Of a stretch of 64,000 nucleotides of DNA, positions 58,220-64,000 are shown one piece after another (within the stretch, counting starts at the first letter, position 1; the number at the start of each line of letters is the position of its first letter). The notes under the pieces were generated by a model. It saw only the letters and a program-made list of their open reading frames with translations. It ran no database searches and was not told the DNA's origin. Source of the DNA: Actinoplanes sp. KI2 (lineage in GTDB: Bacteria > Actinomycetota > Actinomycetes > Mycobacteriales > Micromonosporaceae); the NCBI RefSeq assembly GCF_025630775.1, contig NZ_JAOSZE010000017.1:124001-188000 (forward strand). The letters are read 5' to 3'. The position numbers were made by a program, and so were the translations under genes.

Positions 58220-59413
58220 ATGACGACAGGCCTCCGCTGGCAACCGGCGGCCACAGCGCCGCAGGGCATGGTTGCGCCGTCGGTGATCGAACGAGCCGAC
58301 GAGGCCGCCCGCACGACTCTCGACAGGTGCAGCTTTCCCCGGGCCGGCCGCACAGCGTGGTTGCCCCTGGGCGATGGATCCCTGAAGCTCAAGGGAATCG
58401 GGCACTGGGACGGCAGGAGCCCGACCGTTGATCGGCCCAGCTCGCAATCTTTCACCCGGCCCAGGGGCCACGTCGGGATCTGCGAGTCCGGCCGCTTGCG
58501 GGTGGTCGACAGCGCGCCCGCGCCGCTCGGGGGCATCACGGTCGACCGAGCGATGCGGGAGTTCAACACCGCACTGGGCATGTCCCGGCTGGATCCCCAC
58601 GTCGTGCGTCCGGTCCGCGTCTACCAGCTGATCGATCCGCCGCTGCGCTTCCCGACCGGCGACGGCGAGAATTTCGCCGTGGTCGCGACGTTGGTGCCCA
58701 CCGCGTGGCCCCAGCGTGCGGACACTCTTCTCCGCGCACCCGAACGGCTGACCGCCGACGACCGCGAATACATCGAACGGGTACGCCGGGGACGGTCGCT
58801 CATCGACACCATGGCGGAACTCGCGGCCGGCTATGGTGCCGCCTTGCGCCTGTTCACCGAGGCCGGGTTCTTCCGGCACTCCGGGTCGGTCGACAACTGG
58901 GGGATAGCACCGGAGAGCGGGCAGGTTTTCCTCACCGACCTGGACTCGACGCAAACCCTGACCATCGTCGGCGAGGCGCGGCGGCCGGTCGAGGTGCTCC
59001 GTGACGTGGCCAGTGGCGTCTTCGGGCTGGCCGCGGCGCTGATGTTGCCCGGAGTGACCGACGATCCCGCCGCGGCGATCGAAGCCTTTCGGCGCTTGGC
59101 CGCGGGCTACTTCGCCGAGGTGCCGGCCGACCTGATCGCCGAATCCATAGCACCGCTGGCGCGGTATTGGACGCCGCTGGCCGAGCGCTCCTGGGCTGGA
59201 AAGGGAGCCCTCCCGCTGGGTGGAGATCGGGCCATCTGGATGGACCGGGATCTCTGCTACTGCCTGCTGCTGCACGGTCTGTCGGCGGCGTACGCGGCCG
59301 GCGAGGGAGCGGCGAGCTGGGGAGAAGTGGATGTCGACAGGTTGACCGAGGCCACCCGTGAGTTCCTCGGCTCCGGGCGATTCCGCCGTTTCGAACAGTT
59401 CTGCGCGACCTGA
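58220..59413 (+). CDS. Unknown protein, possibly kinase-like
   Basis: A protein of 397 residues; GGAGGAG precedes the ATG. The region RHSGSVDNWGIAPESGQVFL followed by TDLDSTQTL (about 218-246) resembles the catalytic and metal-binding loops of kinase-like folds (H-x-x-x-x-D-N ... D-x-D), and GSLKLKGIGHWDG may be a nucleotide-loop-like segment. Overall similarity is too weak to call. There is no membrane helix or signal peptide. It lies in the IorA, PCP-C, unknown, YczE-like operon, so a dedicated pathway role such as phosphorylation of an intermediate is possible. Confidence 0.5.
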   Translation: MTTGLRWQPAATAPQGMVAPSVIERADEAARTTLDRCSFPRAGRTAWLPLGDGSLKLKGIGHWDGRSPTVDRPSSQSFTRPRGHVGICESGRLRVVDSAPAPLGGITVDRAMREFNTALGMSRLDPHVVRPVRVYQLIDPPLRFPTGDGENFAVVATLVPTAWPQRADTLLRAPERLTADDREYIERVRRGRSLIDTMAELAAGYGAALRLFTEAGFFRHSGSVDNWGIAPESGQVFLTDLDSTQTLTIVGEARRPVEVLRDVASGVFGLAAALMLPGVTDDPAAAIEAFRRLAAGYFAEVPADLIAESIAPLARYWTPLAERSWAGKGALPLGGDRAIWMDRDLCYCLLLHGLSAAYAAGEGAASWGEVDVDRLTEATREFLGSGRFRRFEQFCAT

Positions 59414-59554
59414 GCCAACCGCAACCGGATCGGCGACGTTGCCGTTTCCAATTCGCTCGCGTGTATATGAAGCCGCGTTGATCAAGCAGGAGAAGCGCGG
59501 GATAAATGACGCTTGCCATCCAGTGGGTCACCTTCAACCGCACGGGGGATAATC

Positions 59555-60229
59555 GTGACGAGAGTCAACTTGCCGCGCTCGAAGTATCTGACGCCCCACA
59601 CCATCGGCAGCTATCTGGCCGGCTGCCTGTCCTTCGCGATCGGCGCCTACCTGTTCATTCACGCTGATCTCGGCACCGACCCGCTGGACACCTTCGCGCT
59701 GGGCGTGCTCCGGCACGTGCACCTCACGGTAGGTATCCTGCAAACCCTGGTCGCGATCGTTTGCCTGCTCATCGTGGGAGTCTGGACCCGTCGCCGGCCA
59801 CCGTTGTCGCCGATATTGACGTTCTTCCTCTGCGGCACCATCATCGACATCGAGCGGCGGGTCGACTGGATGCGCGGCTCCGGTTTGCCGCCGGCACTCC
59901 TGCTCGTACTCGCCACGCTATTGTGCGCCTACGGCTCCGCGCTGATCATCATGAGCGGATTCGGAATTCGCTCGATCGATCTCGTGGCCATCACTGCGAA
60001 ACGCCGGCTGGACTTGCCTTTCTGGATCGGAAAAGGCGTCATCGAGCTGACTCTCCTGGGCCTGGGAGTGCTGCTCGGCGGCCCGGCCGGAATCGGCACG
60101 ATAGCGTTCCTCGCGGGCGTCGATCTCATGATTCAGCCGCTGATCGCTACGAATGGGCGCGTGTTCCGGATCCCCAATCACGGCTTGCCGGCCCTCAGCT
60201 CGCCCGCCAGGAGCCGGTCCGGCGGATGA
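59555..60229 (+). CDS. YczE/YyaS/YitT-family membrane protein
   Basis: A protein of 224 residues with about five hydrophobic helices. SFAIGAYLFIHADLGTDPLD followed by TFALGVLRH (about 25-54) is the family signature, and GFGIRSIDLVAITAKRRLDL matches the repeated second half. In Bacillus the homologue yczE is next to sfp and is needed for full lipopeptide production, so a link to non-ribosomal synthesis has precedent. GTG start with GGGGAT ahead. It converges on the MshC-like gene. Confidence 0.78.
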   Translation: MTRVNLPRSKYLTPHTIGSYLAGCLSFAIGAYLFIHADLGTDPLDTFALGVLRHVHLTVGILQTLVAIVCLLIVGVWTRRRPPLSPILTFFLCGTIIDIERRVDWMRGSGLPPALLLVLATLLCAYGSALIIMSGFGIRSIDLVAITAKRRLDLPFWIGKGVIELTLLGLGVLLGGPAGIGTIAFLAGVDLMIQPLIATNGRVFRIPNHGLPALSSPARSRSGG

Positions 60230-60303
60230 TCGCCGCCGCGCATCGCCCAGCAACGGCCGCGGGTGCGACCTCGACTCCTCCACGGCGCGGCTGATTTCGC
60301 TCT

Positions 60304-60387
60304 CTCACGCCGGCCGCTGAACCCTCACGCCGGCCGCTGAACCCCGCTCAGCGCCGCTCTCACGGCGCGGAGGAGGGTTCAGCGGCC
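60304..60387. terminator. Tandem 20-bp repeat and inverted repeat, probable bidirectional terminator
   Basis: CTCACGCCGGCCGCTGAACC is repeated head-to-tail at 60304-60323 and 60324-60343. GGCCGCTGAACCCTC (60312-60326) is matched by its exact reverse complement GAGGGTTCAGCGGCC at 60373-60387. Smaller GC-rich arms lie between. It sits between two convergent genes, where a shared terminator is expected. No T-run is seen. Confidence 0.6.
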
Positions 60388-60402
60388 AGCGGGGTGCTCG
60401 GC

Positions 60403-61587
60403 TCAGCGGCGCGGCGAGGTGCGCGGAGCGCTCAAGTCGAGCCCGAGAACCTCCGCGACCTCGGCCAGCCGATCCCCGCTCCAGCCGGCTGGATCATCGA
60501 GGATCGTCGTGGCCCACTCCGCCAGGACACCGACCGCCGCCGGGAAGTCCAGGTCGTCGTCGATGCGGTCGAGACATCGGACGGCGTACTCGTCGCCGCC
60601 GGGCCCGCGGCCCTGAGCTCGCGCCTGGATCAGGCGGTCGAGCAGGCTCTCGGCGTCGTCGAGGAAATCGTTGTGCCACTCGAATCCTCGCCTGTGGTGG
60701 TAACGACTGAGGACGGCGAGGCGCAGGACGCGAGCATCGCGCTCCGCAAGGACGGTGCGAGCCAGGACGATGTTGCCGCGCGATTTGGACATTTTGTAAC
60801 CGTCATAAGCCACGTGCACCGCATGCAGCCAGATGGAGACCGCCGAGCCGTCCGCCACGCTGCGGTTCTGCGCCGCCTCACACTCATGGTGCGGGAAGAT
60901 CAGATCCTCACCGCCGCCGTGCACGTCGATATGGTCACCGAGGTGCTTCCGTGACATCACGGAGCAGCCGATGTGCCAGCCGGGTCGGCCGCGGCCGAGC
61001 GCCGTCTCGTACTCCGGCTCACCCGGCCGCGACGGCTGCCAGAGCACGAAGTCCAGTGGATTGCGCAGGCCGGGCCGGTCCGGGAAGCCGCCACGCTCAC
61101 GGGCCAGCCGGATGCGCTCGTCCAGGCTCAGACCGAACAGTCGTCCGAACTCGGGATCGGTGTCGACGGCGAAATAGGTCCAGCCGTCCACCGTGTACGC
61201 CAGGCCCTTGTCGAGCAGCTCGCCGACCATGGCGGCCATGTCCTCGATGTGTTCCGAGGCGCGTGGCTCCACGGTGGCCGGCAGGTCGAGCGTCGCGTTG
61301 TCCGCACTCATCTGGGCGATCTCGCCGTTCACCAGTTCCCAGAAGGGGACGCCGACTTCCTGGGCCCGTTCCAGCAGCGGGTCGTCCACGTCGGTGACAT
61401 TACGGACGAGGACCACCTCGGAGCCGAGCGACCGCAACCGGCGGGCCAGGACGTCGTAGAGCAGAAGCAGCGCCACATGACCGAGGTGCATGGAGTCGTA
61501 CGGGGTGAGACCGCAGACGTAGATGGTCAGACGAGGCTTCGCTTCGAGCGGAACCAGATCGCCTGCTGCCGTGCAGTACACGCGCAT
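60403..61587 (-). CDS. MshC-like cysteine ligase (CysRS paralogue without anticodon domain)
   Basis: A protein of 394 residues. YVCGLTPYDSMHLGHVALLL has the zinc Cys and a HIGH-type motif; HIGCSVMSRKHLGDHIDVHG and DLIFPHHECEAAQN give the zinc site and YKMSKSRGN the KMSKS loop. Length and the missing anticodon-binding domain match MshC, which makes Cys-AMP and joins Cys to glucosaminyl-inositol in mycothiol synthesis. It differs enough in its N-terminus (MRVYCTAAGDLVPLEAK) that it may be a pathway-specific copy acting on another amine. AAGGAG lies upstream of the ATG. It closes the cluster on the right. Confidence 0.85.
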   Translation of the reverse strand: MRVYCTAAGDLVPLEAKPRLTIYVCGLTPYDSMHLGHVALLLLYDVLARRLRSLGSEVVLVRNVTDVDDPLLERAQEVGVPFWELVNGEIAQMSADNATLDLPATVEPRASEHIEDMAAMVGELLDKGLAYTVDGWTYFAVDTDPEFGRLFGLSLDERIRLARERGGFPDRPGLRNPLDFVLWQPSRPGEPEYETALGRGRPGWHIGCSVMSRKHLGDHIDVHGGGEDLIFPHHECEAAQNRSVADGSAVSIWLHAVHVAYDGYKMSKSRGNIVLARTVLAERDARVLRLAVLSRYHHRRGFEWHNDFLDDAESLLDRLIQARAQGRGPGGDEYAVRCLDRIDDDLDFPAAVGVLAEWATTILDDPAGWSGDRLAEVAEVLGLDLSAPRTSPRR

Positions 61588-62118
61588 ACCGAGCGTTCTC
61601 CTTGGGTTTCGTTTGGCCGAGGCCAACGGTCTTCAGCCGGCTCGGACAGGATATGCGGCAAGTCCGGACCGTGCGTTACCGTCGCCACACCAGTCGATGT
61701 GCAGGATCGCGCCGGCGTGCGGGATCTCCGAGCGACCCGCCCGGAGGAGAGGCGGCGGGCTCCAGCGCCCATCTGCGTCGCTCACAGTGGATGGCACGTA
61801 CGGGTGGAGGCCTCGCCCGGAGTCGAATCGGAGGGCCCCGTTTTACCGACGGAGCGCTCCGCCGGGAACGCCGCGAGCAGGTCCGACGTTCCCGCGTCGG
61901 CGCGCCCGCATGACGGTGACCGGCCGGACTCGAACCGTGGTGCCGCCTCCCGCCAGCTCCCACCAGACGAACCCTGCAACCGCAACGATCCGTCCCAGAT
62001 GCGGCTGCAGGTAGTGGTGGCGGCGGCCGTTGCGGGGAGCGCACGACGATAAGTTCCGTCGATCGGCGCCTTCGTGATCCCGGGTGCTTCCTGCATCGGG
62101 CTGTCGGCGGGCCGACCG
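61588..62118. other. Intergenic region, 531 bp
   Basis: No convincing gene is seen. Two stretches on the minus strand (near 61805-61830 and 61921-61945) contain T-loop-like GATTCGACTCC and GGTTCGAGTCC sequences, but no acceptor or anticodon arms can be paired around them. It marks the right boundary of the cluster and may hold the MshC-like gene promoter. Confidence 0.45.
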
Positions 62119-62445
62119 TCAGGGCGCTGCGGGGTCGGGGCCGGTCGGCTTGGTGAAGACGCCGTCCATGCGGCCCTTGGCCGCGTCGTCGGCGGCCACG
62201 TAGTCGCGGACGCTGTCGGTCAGGCGTTGAGCGATTTCCATGCCGTCCTTCGCCAGGTGCTCGATGCCGATCTCCCAGCGGTCGCAGAAGTCTTTGACCG
62301 TCTCGGCCAGGTGGTCGTGGCCGTAGTCGCCGGTCTGCCCGGCCAGCTTGTCGACCTTGGTCTTCCGAATGGCGTTGATCGTGAAGTTCACTCCGGTTGC
62401 CGCTTCCTCCAGCGCACCGAGGTCGACGCTGAAGCCGTCAGGCAT
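62119..62445 (-). CDS. WXG100-like small protein of a type VII secretion locus
   Basis: A protein of 108 residues starting MPDGFSVDLGALEEAATGVN, then a helix-turn-helix-like hairpin. The central turn has DFCDRWEIGIEHLAKDG (W-x-x-G-like). Such two-helix proteins are partners or ESX-type substrates. The start overlaps the stop of the gene upstream by 8 bp, placing it in the effector operon. Confidence 0.65.
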   Translation of the reverse strand: MPDGFSVDLGALEEAATGVNFTINAIRKTKVDKLAGQTGDYGHDHLAETVKDFCDRWEIGIEHLAKDGMEIAQRLTDSVRDYVAADDAAKGRMDGVFTKPTGPDPAAP

Positions 62446-62839
62446 CGGAGCCCTCCTCGACTTGGTCGGCCTGTGGCGTCGTCGGAATTCGCTCGACGGC
62501 CGCGCGGATTTCCTCGAAGTCGAAGCCGGTGCGGTAGTAGAGCTCCTTGGGGCTGTGACCCTTGATGACCATCTCCACGACCGGCTTCCACCAGCGCACT
62601 ACGGCTAGGTCCAGCGGCCGCTGACCCTCGGCCACTGGGCTGCCAGGCTCGACGAACGCGAAGCAGACGCCGGTCGGCGGAAGAGGCTTCTGCTGCAGGA
62701 CCGCGACCAGATCGTTCACGTCATTCACCGTGCAGCCGTACGGCTCGAGTCGTGCCGCGCCAAAGTTGTTCGCCTCGCCGGTGATCTGCTCGAGGATCTC
62801 CACCTCGTCCGGCGCGAAACACGTCACCATGGGGCTCAT
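62438..62839 (-). CDS. Possible immunity protein of the adjacent effector
   Basis: A protein of 133 residues. ATG chosen by GGAGG 6 bp upstream (MSPMVTCFAPDEVEILEQ). Soluble, mixed alpha/beta by eye (RPLDLAVVRWWKPVVEMVIK). No family is recognised. The position between a large effector gene and a WXG100-like gene is the normal place for an immunity protein or a secretion chaperone. Confidence 0.5.
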   Translation of the reverse strand: MSPMVTCFAPDEVEILEQITGEANNFGAARLEPYGCTVNDVNDLVAVLQQKPLPPTGVCFAFVEPGSPVAEGQRPLDLAVVRWWKPVVEMVIKGHSPKELYYRTGFDFEEIRAAVERIPTTPQADQVEEGSDA

Positions 62840-62850
62840 CTGGCCTCCGC

Positions 62851-64000
62851 TCACTTCAACTTGTCGAAATAGGCCTTGCCTTCCTTGGGGGTGAAGACTG
62901 TGCCCCCCTCGCCGTCCTCGATCACGACAGCCTCCTTGTCCGGGTCCCAGTACCCGACCCGGCCATTTCTCAGATACCGCTCCTCGACGTTGGGCACCAC
63001 ACCGTCCCGGACGCCGTCAACATACTCGCCCATGGCATCCTGACTGACACCTCGGACGTAGTGCGTACCGTCCCCGTCCGGGCGGATGGCTTCCTCGTTC
63101 GCGTGTCTCGCGATGTTGCGGGAAACGTCGTCGGTCAGGTCCGGGCCCAGGTCGGTAGCGCCGTCGCCCGCGGTGTGATCGGTCGATGCCGGGGATACCT
63201 CGTCGTCGCCGCCGGCGTGCGTGCTCACGTCGCGGGCGCCCGCCATCGCCATCGTGGCTCCGGCACCGACCCCGAGTACGGAGACGCCGCCGAGCGCGAC
63301 GCCGGCCGGCGACAGGACAACGCTGGCGTCCAGCAGGCCGCTGGCCCCGACACCGGCCACACTGACGGCGGTAAGGAGCGCGCCGCCGGCCATTTCGGCG
63401 ACATCCCCGGGATGGTGCAGCATCGCGTTCCCGACGGACGCCAACGCGTTGACGACCTCGCCGCCGGCGTTCTCCAGGCCCGCGCCGATCTCCTCGGCGA
63501 CGTGGCCGACCTTGCTCCAGAAGCCCGGCTTCTCGGGCGCCCGATCGCGGGCCGTTCCGACCGTCGTGGCCGCGGTGTTGCCCGCGTTCGCCAGGTTGGT
63601 CCGCGCGTTGTCCAGGGTCTTCTTCGCGGTGGCCCGCCCGCTCTCGCCCGGATCCTGGAACGGCTGCGTACCTCCTTGCTGTTGGTACGTCTGATATTCC
63701 GTCTGCGCTTGCTTGGTCGCGGCCTGCGCGGCGTTCCACTCGTTGATTGCCTGCTGCGCCTGCCCTTGTGCCCAGGTCAGCGTCGATGCGTACGTGTCGA
63801 GCGCGGCCGCCGCGTCCGCGAAGGAGTCGCCCGCGGTCAACCAGCTACGGGGCTGGCCGTGGAACTTGGCCCGGAACGCGTCACCGGCCGGGCCGCTCCA
63901 CCCCTCGGTGGTGTCGATCCGGGACAGACCGGTGCCGGCCTGCTCCAACTCGCCGGCCCGGGTGCGCAGGGCCTGGGCCGTGGCGGTGACGTTGGCGGCG
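62851..64000 (-). CDS. Type VII secretion effector / polymorphic toxin (5' end beyond window)
   Basis: The frame is open to the window edge, so the N-terminus is missing. The visible N-terminal part, TEGWSGPAGDAFRAKFHGQP then WLTAGDSFADAAAALDTYAS, is the W-x-G and helical repeat of T7SS-targeted proteins. A Gln/Ala coiled region follows. A hydrophobic stretch (about GALLTAVSVAGVGASGLL, then GVALGGVSVLGVGAGATMAM) may help cross membranes. The last 75 residues, HYVRGVSQDAMGEYVDGVRD then NGRVGYWDPDKEAVVIEDGE, form a separate C-terminal module. I infer a toxin tip; its activity is unknown. Confidence 0.7.
   Translation of the reverse strand, partial: AANVTATAQALRTRAGELEQAGTGLSRIDTTEGWSGPAGDAFRAKFHGQPRSWLTAGDSFADAAAALDTYASTLTWAQGQAQQAINEWNAAQAATKQAQTEYQTYQQQGGTQPFQDPGESGRATAKKTLDNARTNLANAGNTAATTVGTARDRAPEKPGFWSKVGHVAEEIGAGLENAGGEVVNALASVGNAMLHHPGDVAEMAGGALLTAVSVAGVGASGLLDASVVLSPAGVALGGVSVLGVGAGATMAMAGARDVSTHAGGDDEVSPASTDHTAGDGATDLGPDLTDDVSRNIARHANEEAIRPDGDGTHYVRGVSQDAMGEYVDGVRDGVVPNVEERYLRNGRVGYWDPDKEAVVIEDGEGGTVFTPKEGKAYFDKLK

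Noticed and set aside
30169-61587. Polyketide synthase or lanthipeptide genes in the cluster
   Set aside because: No ketosynthase, acyltransferase, LanB/LanC or tRNA-dependent peptide ligase motif was found in any frame read.
61790-61960. tRNA-like T-loops on the minus strand
   Set aside because: GATTCGACTCC and GGTTCGAGTCC can be seen, but flanking stems do not pair and no anticodon arm with T33 can be formed.

Overview
The window is high-GC DNA with frequent GTG starts, 4-bp ATGA/GTGA gene overlaps and a typical actinomycete gene set: a LuxR-type AAA regulator, an Eis acetyltransferase, MshC/CysS-like ligases and WXG100-type type VII secretion proteins. I infer a filamentous actinobacterium, possibly of the Micromonosporaceae. 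The sequence alone does not fix genus or species.

Layout. 1-28.9 kb is mostly ordinary chromosome. It holds a lysozyme fragment, a GlxA-type regulator, zwf with an MFS exporter, and a cobalamin operon (cobL-cobM-cobK, minus strand). A flavin-based electron-transfer trio follows (ferric-reductase-like protein, FMN-binding lipoprotein-like protein, ApbE), then a Phd/VapC toxin-antitoxin pair with a visible operator, a cyclase plus TPP enzyme pair, a patatin plus LAL regulator pair, a GMC oxidase, an MpaB-type oxygenase, a decayed toxin with a possible immunity gene, PPK2, an ArsR-like regulator, a SanA-like protein and an Eis-type acetyltransferase. At 29.07-29.34 kb lie tRNA-Gly(GCC), tRNA-Cys(GCA) and tRNA-Val(GAC), with a terminator and then about 0.8 kb of integrase and transposase wreckage.

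30.2-61.6 kb is one biosynthetic gene cluster, which I do not recognise as any known pathway. It contains a three-gene ABC exporter and a dispersed NRPS made of free carrier proteins, a C-A protein whose adenylation domain is cut off, a separate small protein carrying the missing end of that domain plus a carrier, a PCP-C protein and a carrier-thioesterase. Two thioesterase-like proteins have a cysteine nucleophile and no visible catalytic histidine. There is an FkbH-like protein with its own ACP, two glycosyltransferases, three different radical SAM enzymes, two Fe(II)/2-oxoglutarate-type oxygenases and a luciferase-like monooxygenase. The rest are an IorA-like TPP enzyme, a nucleotidyltransferase, a full-length second-type cysteinyl-tRNA synthetase, an MshC-like cysteine ligase and a YczE-like membrane protein. 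A 51-codon reading frame with three consecutive Cys codons opens one operon and overlaps the next gene by 4 bp.

My working model, which is inference, is as follows. Glycine is activated by the split A domain (signature close to the known Gly code). Aminoacyl groups are shuttled between free carriers by the Cys-type TE-like proteins. A glycerate-type unit may enter through FkbH/ACP. Cysteine is added or sensed through the CysRS/MshC pair, and the scaffold is then oxidised, C-methylated or rearranged by radical SAM and Fe enzymes and glycosylated. 61.6-64 kb is a separate type VII secretion effector locus cut by the window edge.

Limits: all assignments come from reading motifs by eye. No alignment, HMM or database search was possible, and start sites without a clear ribosome-binding site are marked.
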